Assembly: GCA_006386115.1 (NCBI GenBank) | Contig: VFIW01000004.1 | Location: 372,001-436,000, forward strand | Source: Globisporangium splendens | Taxonomy: Eukaryota; Oomycota; Peronosporomycetes; Pythiales; Pythiaceae | Length of the DNA: 64,000 bases | Direction of reading: 5' to 3' | Shown: in pieces, positions 53,478 through 64,000 of the stretch | Layout of the letters: each line of letters starts with the position of its first letter | How positions within the stretch are numbered: the stretch's first letter is position 1 | Notes under the pieces: generated by a model | The model's input: only the letters and a program-made list of their open reading frames with translations | Told to the model about the DNA's origin: nothing | The model's database searches: none | Made by a program: the position numbers and the translations under genes

Positions 53478-53930
53478 TTGTTGGATCCATCCATTTTAAA
53501 GAGGTTATCTGTCTCGAACTGACTTTTGGCAATTCGGACTGCTATTGTCTGACACTAGTCCGATCCTGCGAATTTGGTGATGGATAACCTCTTTATGACG
53601 CATACATCGAACATCAAAACGGTTGCTTAAGTTCGCAGGACTCGCGCCAAAGAATGAATAACAGGAAGCACAAACTAAGATTAACGACGTTGGCATCTCC
53701 TTACAGCATCTCTAAAGGGAGGAGCCATAGAAAAAGACCACTCGCTGACTGAGACCCTGCACTACTTTGTCTTTGCTTTGAGGCATCTCTTCGTGAAATG
53801 GGTACACTTGTAGCCATTTAGAAATTCGTATCTAAACGACCTCAAACAGTACGAGATAGACACGTACTTAGCATCTCGAACTGAAAACCGTACTTAAACT
53901 TGTCATTGTGGTGGTGAAGCTGCCACGAAG
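53478..53930. promoter_or_regulatory. Divergent region of the TRP-like gene and DDX11
   Basis: About 450 bp between divergent starts. It contains the terminal inverted repeat unit at 53497-53595. Both promoters should be here; no TATA box is clear. Confidence 0.35.
53497..53595. repeat. 99 bp unit with 13 bp perfect terminal inverted repeats
   Basis: TAAAGAGGTTATC (53497-53509) is mirrored exactly by GATAACCTCTTTA (53583-53595). A further CGGACT/AGTCCG pair lies inside. Size and structure suggest a very small MITE-like relic or a hairpin. Confidence 0.6.
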
Positions 53931-56900
53931 ATGGCGACTCCGACCACACATGCGAACGACGCGCCACGGGACGCAGAGAGCGGAAATGACGCTGCTGCAG
54001 CAGGCGAAGCCGCCGTGGCGCAGGATAAGGCGTTCTTCTCGTTCCCGTACGATCCGTACGCTATCCAGCTGCAGCTCATGCAGCAGCTCTACGCGACGAT
54101 CGACAGCCAGCACGTCGGCATCTTTGAGAGTCCCACAGGCACGGTACGAAATCCCAATGACTCGCTCTTGTCACTGAAAATGATGCGCTGCCGCGATGCA
54201 CTCTACCCACGGATGCGCGAAGCTCACTGTTGTATGCGCATTATGTGTGTGCGTTGTCGTGCATTTTATCAGGGAAAATCGATCAGTCTAATCTGTGGCG
54301 CATTGTCGTGGCTCACGAAGCACACGGACGAGTACGGACTGCTCCGTGCAGCATCGGACGATGATCAAGAGAATGCAGACGCACCACCAACTAGCGATGA
54401 CGCCACCACCAAGACCCAGGTGTCCGAGCCGAGCTGGCTGGCTCGCTTTGACCAGGACCACGCGCAGCAGGAGGCGAAACAGCAGCAGGTCACTGCAAAG
54501 GCGGCGCTGAAAGGCATCGAAGCGATTCGCGCCGAGCCGAGTGAGAACACAAAGAAGCGCAAGATCGGCTTTGCATACAATCACCAGGAACGCCGACGAC
54601 GCCAGGTAGGGGGACCCGCCACGTCGCGACGTGCTGGTGCAACCGGGGAGTCTAAAGCAGACGAAGAAGACGGCGATGAGCATGTCATCGACGCGTACGA
54701 CAGCGACCGCGTCGAGCATGTGGCGTCGAGCGACAGCGAGAGTGACTCAGGGAAGGCGTCAACAAAGCGTGGTCCGCCCGAGCCGCCGCCCGAGTACGGC
54801 GTCGTGAAGATCATCTACTGCAGTCGCACGCACTCGCAGATCTCGCAGTTTGTGCGCGAGATTCGCAAGACCGTGTTCGGCGACCACATTCGAGTCGTCT
54901 CACTGGGGTCGCGCAAGAACCTGTGCACGAACCCGAGCGTCGCGAGTCTCCGATCTGATCTGCAGATGGTTGACAAGTGTCTCGACATGCTACAAGGCGC
55001 AAAGAACCAAACGAAAGCAGCCAAGCAAAGGAAAAAGGCGACTGGGAAATGCCCGTTCTACGAGAAAGAGCTGCTTGGACACTACAAAGACTACGCACTG
55101 GTAAGTGGTGTTTGCGGTTCACACATGCAGCTTCTAGGCACAGAAGAGCTTTGCTAAACTTGCTGCTAATGATGGACTCAACACGCTTTAGGCGCATGTC
55201 CATGACATTGAAGAGCTGCATCAACTCGGCGACGAAATGTCGATCTGCTCGTACTACGGCACTCGTGAAAGCGTACCGCTCGCACAGGTCATCACGATGC
55301 CGTACTCGATGCTGCTGAGTAAAGATACACGCGAGTCGCTTGGTGTCGCGCTTGACGGCAACATCGTGATCCTGGATGAAGCGCACAACATCATCGAAGC
55401 CATCAACAGCACATACAGCGTCGAAGTCACAAGCAAGCAACTTGTTGTCGCGCGCCGCAGTCTCTGGTCGTACTTCAAGAAGTACGAAACGCGTCTGAAG
55501 GGGAAGAACACGTTCTACATCAAACAGCTACTTTCAGTGCTGGAGCTGCTTACGAAATTTCTGCGGCTAATGGGCAAATCTACCAAGAGTGCAGCAATCA
55601 CGGACGCAGACGCAGCCGGTGACATAGGAGACACGAATGGCGCCAAGATGATGCCGATCAATGACTTTTTGTTTAGCGCCAAAGTGGACCACTTCAACAT
55701 GTTTAAGATCATCCAGTATCTGGGTCAGAGCGGCCTGGCAAAGAAGTTGCTCGGATTTCTCGATGCTGAGAATGCTGAGACCCAGGCTGCTGGAGCATCC
55801 ACCGATACGCTGCCACCACCAGTGCGCCGTGGTGGCATCAACGACGACGACGACGATGTCTTCCAAAGTCGTCATATCTCTCCGCTACGAGCAATCGAAG
55901 CCCTGCTGAAAGCGCTCACGAGTGCCGGTGGCGACGGACGAATCCTCGCGCAGCCGCCACAAGTACGTGCTGAAATGAAATTGTTTGCTGGAATCCCTTA
56001 TTGAGTTAGATGCTGACTGGACGTGTTTGTGTATACTTGCTGTCGTTTAGCCTGCCAAGGGTATCGAAGGTGCAATCAAGTTCATTTTAATGAATCCAGC
56101 GATCCACTTTGAGGAAATCGTCGAGAAAGCGCGAAGTGTGATTCTCGCTGGCGGCACGATGCAACCGGTGCGTTTCCCAAAAAGTATCTTATCAGGATTG
56201 TGTTGTTTGCTCTCATTGTGATGTACCATGAATGTGCGAATGCGTGTATGCTCCAGATCTCCCAAGTCATTGGTCAATTGTTTTCAAAGATCCCGCGGGA
56301 TCGCGTCGACCTATTTTCGTGCGGCCACGTGATCCCACCAGAGAATCTTGTGGGCTTCAGTCTCTCGAGCGGTCCGTCGCAAAAGCACCTCGAGTTTACG
56401 TTTGCACGCCGCGGCGATACGGAGGCACTCGACGAGCTCGGACGCATTTTGCTCAACCTGGTGCGGGTCGTGCCCGGCGGGATCGTCGTGTTCTTCCCTT
56501 CGTACCGCTTCGAGGAGATGACGGTGCAGCGCTGGCAGACGACGACGCAATTCCACGACCTCAATGCGCGGAAGCAGGTGTTTCGAGAACCCAAGCAAGC
56601 CGATGAACTCGCGCGTGTCCTTTCACAGTACTCGGCCGCGTGCACTTCGCCACGCGGTGGAGGCGCGATGCTGCTGAGTGTCGTTGGTGGCAAAATGTCG
56701 GAAGGTATCAACTTTAGCGACGACCTCGCGCGTTGCGTCATCATGGTCGGACTCCCGTACCCGAACGCGCGCGACGCCGAGTTGGTCGAGAAAATGGAGT
56801 TTCTGGACAAGCGCACACCCGGCGCCGGGCGGCAATACTATGAGAGTCTGTGCATGAAAGCCGTGAACCAGTCCATCGGTCGGTCCATTCGACATCAGAA

Positions 56901-57102
56901 CGACTATGCGAGCATCGTGCTCGTGGATCACCGGTACGCGAATCCAATCGTGCGCAAACGGCTTCCCGAGTGGATCCAAGCGCGCGTGCAGCCCCCGACG
57001 CCGTCCTTCGGCCACGTGTACGCCCAACTTGTGCAGTTCTATCGCGCTAAGGAAACACAAGCGACAGCTTCACTCGCTTATGAGGAGCCTCCTGCAATGT
57101 AG
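53931..57102 (+). CDS. DDX11: DDX11/CHL1-type Fe-S DNA helicase, five exons
   Basis: XPD-family DEAH helicase that acts in sister-chromatid cohesion and replication-fork repair. Exons 53931-54143, 54273-55100, 55192-55962, 56051-56167 and 56257-57102, all phase 0, give 924 residues. Walker A is split by intron 1 ('ESPTGT|GKSISL'). Motif Ia region is 'YCSRTHSQISQFV'. The Fe-S cluster cysteines are in 'KNLCTN', 'DKCLDM', 'GKCPFYE' and 'SICSYYG'. Motif II is 'ILDEAHNI', motif V is 'GGKMSEGINFSDDLAR' and motif VI is 'QSIGRSIRHQNDYA'. The long acidic insertion between Walker A and motif Ia is typical of DDX11 rather than RTEL1 or FANCJ. All key residues are intact. Confidence 0.95.
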
Positions 57103-57794
57103 CACTGAGAAAAGTGACTTGACCAGTGGGCTCCAAATCGAAAAGTGAAATTCTAAAAATTGTCTGCAATTAAACTCGACGTCAGTCAGTAAAACTCTCG
57201 GAGGATATCAGTGGTTCTAACGGTTAAAAGGTTTGAAGGTGAATGCACAACCAGCCAATCAGCGCAAACCTTCACCTTCAGTGGCCCGTTTTTCGCACTG
57301 AAACCTGCTTTGATCTGCCGAGCACAGATACTGAGTTCTTGGTCACAAATGCGTGTACTATTCAGGCACTCTCTCATGCGAAGCACAAACGGAGACGTCG
57401 CATTCAAAGTCTCCATCTCATCGCAGTTTCACACAGCAGGCGCAGTCAGCGTGTCGAGAATCGCACCATGAATACCGGTCATGGGGCTGTCAGGCGTCGG
57501 ATCCATGATCATATTCATCCCAAGTATGCCCGATTCCGCACCTACACAGTGCAGGTGCACTGCAGTGAGTAATGATTTTGAGGCAACGCCCTCGCGATCC
57601 GTCTTTCCGCATGCAGCGTTGAGTGTGATGATGCGAGAGTGAAGACTGAAGATATCCTCGGTTTAAGATCTCCATCCCTCCAATGAGGCACAACTCGACC
57701 AGAATTTGCCCAGCCACTATACTTTTGCCCGATGTTACGATAATGCGTCCTCCCTAGATGCATTGTGTGTGTAGCAGTAATATGACTTCCCTTA
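57103..57794. other. Gap between convergent DDX11 and beta-CASP genes
   Basis: 692 bp with no gene. A small inverted repeat, GAAGGTGAA (57235-57243) against TTCACCTTC (57271-57279), encloses a CCAAT. No known element recognised. Confidence 0.3.
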
Positions 57795-60039
57795 CTACTC
57801 TTCCTGCTGCTGTTGCATGCGTCCATATTCTGCGTTAATAACCTGTTTGGCGAGTCCGAGGACGCGGCCAGCGAGCTCTTCGTCTTCGTATGACCACTCG
57901 AGATGGACTTCCCACTCGGGTGAGGCCGAGACGCCGACGGATCGGATCTTGAGCCACCGACCATCGTCCTGCTTCTCAATGGGAACATCGCGGAGCCACT
58001 TCCGAAGACTCGTGTCGAGAGCGATGAGTAGTTCCTTGACATTCGCGAGCGGCGGTGGTGGCGGCGCGTCGTCGGGGTCCTTCTGGTTGTCGTCGTCGTC
58101 TTCATCGGCGGATTCCACGGCCGCCGACAACAGGAATGACAATGCCGATGCCGACGACGTGCTCTTCTTTTTCGAGCTCCCTTGCGTCGAGCTCTGGTTT
58201 AAGGACGACGACGTTGGCTCGGGTTCTTTCTTCCACGAAAGCGCGAACTGCAGCGCATGACGCTTCTTCTTGAGTCGACGCGCGCCCGTGCCCGTCGACA
58301 CGAGCAGAAGCTTGCGCTTTGCCTCTGCGATCAGCAGACCCTGGACGTCCGACGGATTGCTGAACATGGAGCGATGGATGCGCAATGGGATGTCTCTCGA
58401 TGCATAGACTTGGGTCGCATCGCCCGTAGTAGAAATGGCCGAAATGCACACAGAGTCATCGTCGCTAGCATTATCGGCATTGGACTTGACGTGGTTGCTC
58501 ACGTGGGTCTTGACAAACTCCAGATCCTCCGCTACCACGGAGTCCAAGAGTACGTGCCGCGGTGCGACGCGGGTCGCAAGCGCCACGATGCTCTTCGCGT
58601 CCACCTCGTCACCGCACGGAAAGTAGTGAACCCCGCAAGACAATGTGATCCCAAGCCGCTTGAACACTTCAGCCCGCTGTGGATCCGCATACAACGAGTA
58701 ATTGACAGTGCCAGGCGTGCAGTACTCGGAGAGGACGATCAGGTTCTTTGGGTCCGTTGCACATGCTTTGATCGCTCGGCACGAATCGCCGTGCGCAATG
58801 CTCGCTGGACCCGTGAACAGCACAAACGGATGGTTTGGGGAACTCAGACGCTTCCAATCAAACGGCTCGATCTGAGGATATGCGGTGGCATCGCCTTCGC
58901 GCTGCTGCAATGCCGCTTGAAACTCGTCCGTGAACGTACGCCGCACCAGTGGCGTGAAGCGACTCGGGTACGAAATTGTGGCATCCGACACATAGATTGG
59001 AACCTTGAGCTTCATTTGGCGCCAGTACGCAAGCAAGATCGCCATCAGTTCATGGAAGAAGCCAAGGCGGTACACGGGGATTACGACTTTCCCCTGGGAA
59101 CTCACGCACTCATGAACGACGCGCACCAAGTCGCGCTCCATGGACGTCCTGGTCTCCGATACTATCGCAGCAAACGAACTGCGCGTGATCATCGCCGACG
59201 GCTCGAGTCGCGGGATCTGCGCGGGTAACAGCACGCGGCCGCCGCCGAGATTGAAGTCGGGTGCGTACAAGACCGTCGTGGCGCCGATTTCGATGTAAAA
59301 CGCGCAGCCGCCTGCGACGTGGCCAGAGTGGAACGCCGTGATCTTCAAGTGGTCGTTCACCGTAATGCACGCCTTCAGCGCGATCGCGCGCGTCTTCTGG
59401 AACGCCGCAGGGATATCCGCAGCATCGTAAAGCGGCATTTTCTCCTTGTTGGACCCAGTGTAGAACGTGCTCCTGTCGCAATGGTGCAAAAAACCTTAAG
59501 CTGTAGGTATACAATGAGCACTATGTTCATACACGCACGTACCAGTACTCTGTAAGGTGGTGAGGCGCGATCGCGCGCGTTCCGTGCGTGAGGAAAATGG
59601 GAGGAGGATACGCTTGGGGTTGCTGTGCCGCCGCAGCAGCGTCTGCCATCGCAGGAACAACACACTTTTCCGTCAAAAATGGCAGCATGAAGCACGCCTC
59701 TGGGCGGTAGTCTGGGATCAGCACGGCCGTGACCGCAGCGTCGCCCTCGCGCTTCATGAGCTCTTGCAGTTCGCGCGCGTATCGCCGCACGTTACGCGGG
59801 AGCGGACCACTGACAGCGACGCCGGCTGCCGATGAGGAGTCGTCGGCACTGCCCGCGCTCTCGTCGCCCGTGCCGTCGTCGGCCGAATGACTCGTTTTCC
59901 CTGATGCGTCAGCATCGCCAGATACCAGCGCACGCGGCTCCTTTGCCTCACCGCAGCTCAGCAGGAGCGTCGTCGCCGTCGTGCTGTCATGGAGCACGAA
60001 CGCCGCGCCGTGGCCGATCCGCTCGAGCGTCACACTCAT
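57795..60039 (-). CDS. Catalytically degenerate beta-CASP metallo-beta-lactamase protein (Integrator/CPSF type)
   Basis: Exons 60039-59543 and 59472-57795 join in frame to 724 residues. The fold follows CPSF73/INTS11: an N-terminal half lactamase domain, 'AFHSGHVAGGCAFYIEIG', 'TTVLYAPDFN', a beta-CASP insert ('VIPVYRLGFFHELMAILLAYW', 'KVPIYVSDATISYPSRFTPLV') and 'IVLSEYCTPGTVNYSLY'. The zinc-binding HxHxDH motif is replaced by 'IPDYRPEACFMLP', and the later His motifs read 'HYFPCGDEVDA' and 'LLDSVVAED'. It should therefore not cleave RNA. Inactive partners of this kind are known (CPSF100, INTS9), so this is most likely a structural subunit of Integrator or the cleavage/polyadenylation complex. 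Assignment between the two is not possible by eye. A Ser/Lys-rich linker precedes a conserved C-terminal domain. Confidence 0.75.
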
Positions 60040-61071
60040 TTGGCGCTTCCCAAGTCAAAATGCTTTGTGTTGCAGGTAGCTGTTATGCAAGGCAGTTATA
60101 GCCGGTAACGAATAACCGGTTGTATTAAATGGTTATGCATTTTCTAAATCTGATACAACCCAGATCTATTAAAACCAATGGTGGGTGGTGGATTCAGATC
60201 CGACGCCGAGTGGCGCAATCTGTATCCATTCTGCAGGTGGCTTCCTTCCTTCACCAAATTCACGCGCGGTGCTGCTCGATGATCATAGCAGAAAGCCCCA
60301 CCTGCAATTCCCACGGGATTACTTATCCCAAACATCCATAAAAGGATCTTTTCTTTTGATCATGCAACTCGGCATGGAGAGTGTCCACCATAATCAAATG
60401 GGACGCGTCCCTAATCTGCAAAAGCATGACGCAAGACATGCACATTCATTCACGTTCGTGTTGCTAATTGAATTACTGCAGCAACACCAAAATGCAGGAA
60501 GCGCCGAGAGGGCTGCATGGACGCAAAGCCGACTCCCACATGGAGGTTCGTCAAAATTCCGTGACTCGGTTGACTCGGAACAATATGAATACGTAACGAA
60601 TACCAAACAAAATCCATTTTGTTTCGTTTTATGAGTGCGACACCCCATCCAAAAAAGACTCAGGGATCTGTCTGAGCTTCAAGTAACCCTGAAATGCCAA
60701 AACACGGTGCACTGTCCTATCCCCGCAGTCGGGTTGCTGGAACTGTATCGCACCTACTTTTGGGAAGTACTTGTTTCTTTTATGATCTTGGCTTTTTTTC
60801 CGAGCAGGTGTGTGTGTGTGTAGCAACGTACACTGTGTGTACGCACTTTATTAAAACTGTGGGTGACTTGTGTGCTGTATGTGTGTGTAGATGGGTTCGC
60901 ACGCCAATGCACAAAAATACAAAATACAGCCAACCCACAAACTGTTGCGCGTGCACCCATTGCGCGTTTAGCAGGCATTGAGTGTTAGACGCACACATAT
61001 CGCCGCCACCTTCAACGCCTTCTTCATATTCGCTCCGTCCGCACAACACGCATATCAAATATACGAGAGAG
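60040..61071. other. Divergent gap before the PH-VPS9 gene
   Basis: 1.03 kb without a supportable gene. It contains a palindromic AACCGGTT (near 60113) and two short GT tracts near 60810 and 60880. Promoters of two divergent genes are expected here. Confidence 0.35.
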
Positions 61072-64000
61072 ATGCCAACGTCGCCGCCGCAGCCGCGCCA
61101 GCGCGGCGTCTCCATGGGCTCGAGCGGCATCGACGGCGGGTACCACCACGGCCACCGTAACAGCTTCTCGCGGTACGCGAATGGCCGCAAGAGCGCGACC
61201 GAGAAACTCCTGTCGCCGCTGTCGTCCTCCGCGGCATCCACAGCAGCGACACAGTCGACGATCTCGGTCGATGAGCAGGCACGCCCGCGTGGATCGATGG
61301 AGCGCGCCGAAGCGTTCCGCGCCGTGCGTCGTGGATCGGACCCGATGGTGAACGAGGACTACTACGCGACGCAGATGAAAATGGGCAATTTCGTAAAGAT
61401 GGGCTGGCTCACGAAACAGGGACACATGTGGTACGTGATTGCGTGGATTGCGTTGCTAAGCACAGCATAAGAGCATCCTGTTTGTGTGTGATATGGTTTG
61501 ATGCTGATGATATCTATGGTGTATGTGTGTCATTTTCGTTCATATAGGAAAAGCTGGAAGACGCGCTTCTTCGTGCTCTTTTCCGACGGCACGTTCGCGT
61601 ATTACAAAAACAAGGGAAAAAAGAAGATGCAGGGCTGCATGATGCTCAACGACGGCGTCGTGTCGATCCAGCACGTCGACATTCGGAAAGTGGAGAAAGC
61701 GTACGTGTTTCAGGTCGAGAAAGGGTTCTACAAGCTTCTCTGCTACTGTTGCAGCCAATTTGAAGCCGAGCTCTGGGTCGCTGCGTTGCGGTCTGCGAGA
61801 AGAGCACCACCGCCGTGCTTCGAAATCGATCTGACAGCCGCTGAAGAGAAGACGGGTGCCAACGCAGTCACGCGCCAGCTGAACAAAATATTCGTGACCG
61901 ACAGAGAGGTTGCGCACAGTCTTGACCAGTTCAAGCTTGCAACAGGAAGCCACCCGTTCGACGCGATCCAGAGTTTTATCCTGCTGCTGGACGATAACAT
62001 TATCGATCGCCATCACCTGGCTTTATACAAAGACATGGAGATCGAGATGTTACCTGGTAACGAGCTGATTAAACTCATTCGACGCCACGTGGAAGACCGC
62101 GTGTTTGTCAGTCTCGCTGGCGAAGCGTACGCCAGTCTGGAAACAACGTCGCTGCGATTTGCACGGAACAAGACAATCCAAAATCTCAAGCTTCTCAGCG
62201 GAAAACCGCAGCGAGACTTTGGTGTTGCCGATGACTTATCGGCTGTATCCGATTGGGGGCGAGTGGCAGAAATCGTGAACTCGCTGGATTGTGTGTCTCT
62301 ACCAAGCCACAAGATCGAGATCATCATTGCAGCTGGCATGGAGATTCTCGATACGATTGCTCGGTACCACGGCGCATTGTTCGATGTGACGGATGAGACA
62401 CTGTCGGCTATTTTTCGCTACGTCCTCGTCAAGTCATATGTCGATGATATTTGCATCCTGCACGCTTTGCTCACAGTCGTATACAAGGACCACCCAGCTT
62501 GCCAAAACACCGCAAACATCGTGGAGGCGTTTCTCGATGCTATCAAGTGGATCGAAGGCTATGAAAGTAATGACCATGCACCACAATCAGACGGGATGTC
62601 GCTGGCAGCGTCTAGAATCAAGGTATCGATATCGACAAAAGAAATCGGGATTCAGTTCACAACCGACGGAAATGGACGCGGCGCGATCGTGCACAGCATC
62701 CGCAAGCTCTCGCAAGCTGCATTGAGTGAAGCGATCATCCCAGGTCTGTCGTTGATTGCTATTAATGACGAGCCAGTTGTGTTAATGCCTTTCCGAGAAA
62801 TCTGTCGGCGGTTGCGCTCGGCTGCACTCCCAAAGCGATTAACGTTTATGACCGAGTTCTACTACTACCAAGTGTTATCGCTGGACGCGGAGATGTTCAA
62901 GTACCTGATGTGCTTGGCTGCTGCTCGTGGTGACAAAGACTCGGCAGCATGGTTCATCAAGTGTCATGTAAACATCAACGAGTTATGCGAGTGGGGAAAA
63001 GCTCGTGGGAAGCAGGTGTTTGGTTTCAAACCGCCATCAAGCAAGAGTGCACCACTTTTTGCTGCGGCTTTCTATGGACAAGGTTCGATGGTCAAGTACC
63101 TTCTTGGACTTGGTGCTGACCCCAACCTTTTGAATCGCAAAGGAAAGAATCCGTTGCATGTGGTCGCTCAAACAACGGACATGGCAGTCATTATCGAGGC
63201 GCTCATAAATGCAGGCGCGGAAATTGATGCGGCCGACAAACTCGGGTACACGCCATTAATGTGCATGTGCTCGCGCGGGTCCTTGGAAGGAGCAGCAACA
63301 TTCCTGGCGCTGGGAGCAGATATTCACAAGGTGGCGTGGTCGAACGGGTATACCCCATTGGATTTTTGTGTCCTATCCGGAAACCTGGGACTCATCGATT
63401 TGTGCCTTTCGAAGGGAGCGAATCCGAATGCCCAAACCTTCGAAGGCGAGACTTGTCTTCATTTGGCTATGACTACTGGCGACACCAATATCATACTCCG
63501 ACTCATCGAAGGTGGCGCAAATCCAAACATGCAAAACCGCTATGGGCAGACTCCTGCGGGCGTTTTGCTTGCGTTGCCACAAGGTCAAGTTCAGAAAGAG
63601 AAAATGTTGCTGTGTCTCGAGATTTTGGCTTGCTCCGGATGCCGACTGGATAAACGTGATATCTTTGGGCGTCAAGTTCTCCATCTAGCGGCCAACGTGT
63701 TTGAGGAGAGAATGTTGAGGCTGGTTCGGAAGATGGGTTCTTTGAGCCTAGCTGGAGAGTCCGACACGATCGATATTTTTGGTTGCTGTGCTAAGGACTA
63801 CAATCTCAGTAGCCGCGACGACAACGAAGTGCCATACTTGATCGACCACAAGCCGCAAGATTCGTGGAAAGTGACAGGCACGGGAACTCAAGACAGAGCG
63901 CTCACGTCTCGGTCGTATCGTATCGACGACCTTGTTCATACCATGATACACGATGTGACTGTGGATTTCGCGGACATCGTGTCGTTCGTGTTGTTTCTGG
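61072..64000 (+). CDS. PH-VPS9-PDZ-ankyrin protein, probable Rab5-type GEF, 3' partial
   Basis: Exon 1 (61072-61430) and exon 2 (61548 onward) join 'HMW|KSWKTRFFVLF'. The frame stays open to the window end, more than 930 residues. A Ser-rich leader is followed by a PH domain ('MGWLTKQGHMWKSWKTRFFV', 'FEAELWVAALR'), which would bind phosphoinositides. A helical region with a VPS9-like core comes next ('HKIEIIIAAGMEILDTI', 'LSAIFRYVLVKSYVDDI'); VPS9 domains exchange GDP on Rab5-family GTPases. A PDZ-like domain follows ('IGIQFTTDGNGRGAIVHSI', 'PGLSLIAINDEPV'), then at least five ankyrin repeats. Membrane trafficking at endosomes is inferred from the domains. The VPS9 call is the least certain. 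No lesion is seen. Confidence 0.8.

Noticed and set aside
58257..59228. 323-codon plus-strand open frame
   Set aside because: Antisense of the beta-CASP protein, with no domain signature.
1..64000. tRNA, rRNA, CRISPR or origin features
   Set aside because: No cloverleaf with a GGTTCGA-type T-loop, rRNA stretch or spaced repeat array was seen by eye.

Overview
The window is nuclear DNA from a eukaryote with a compact, GC-rich genome. Coding genes are often 100-500 bp apart, on both strands. They carry short GT-AG introns (mostly 50-250 bp) with donors such as GTACGT, GTAAGT and GTGCGT. The gene families (eL6, PRP31, CDC27, DDX11, TMED, Puf6/PUM3, IFT140, an ankyrin TRP channel, a C69 dipeptidase, an HSF factor, a PH-VPS9-PDZ-ankyrin protein) and the gene structure best fit an oomycete (Pythium/Phytophthora-like stramenopile). 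The lineage is inferred from style; no marker gene in the window settles it.

Layout. 1-1717: 3' part of a repeat-module protein with an in-frame stop. 2.0-13.0 kb: F-box/SPRY protein, ribosomal protein eL6, a truncated RCK-type kinase, mitochondrial Obg GTPase, splicing factor PRP31 and a DEAD-box helicase. 13.0-14.5 kb: a gene-poor segment bounded by a 42 bp direct repeat. 14.5-23.4 kb: an unknown protein, a p24/TMED cargo receptor, a second DEAD-box helicase closely related to the first, a membrane-anchored C69 dipeptidase and an HSF-type factor. 24.5-33.1 kb: a block of decayed genes, namely a truncated membrane/ankyrin gene, an IFT140 gene with nonsense codons and a lost 3' end, and a GPCR-like gene with a nonsense codon. 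33.4-49.0 kb: Puf6/PUM3, an IQ-motif protein, an RCC1-like protein, two coiled-coil proteins, CDC27/APC3 and an ankyrin/2-oxoglutarate dioxygenase fusion. 49.0-64.0 kb: a TRP-like ankyrin channel with apparent frameshifts, DDX11/CHL1, a catalytically degenerate beta-CASP nuclease homologue and a PH-VPS9-PDZ-ankyrin protein that runs off the end.

How the genes work together. Most genes are unlinked housekeeping functions (translation, splicing, mitosis, chromatid cohesion, secretion). The strongest biological signal is the erosion block. IFT140 is a core retrograde intraflagellar-transport subunit; with two substitution-type nonsense codons plus loss of its C-terminus, it suggests an organism that recently lost, or is losing, flagellated zoospores. 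The neighbouring damaged GPCR-like gene and the damaged TRP-like channel could belong to the same zoospore programme, but that link is inference. Homopolymer frameshifts in the TRP-like gene could instead be sequencing errors. No tRNA, rRNA, CRISPR or complete transposon was recognised.
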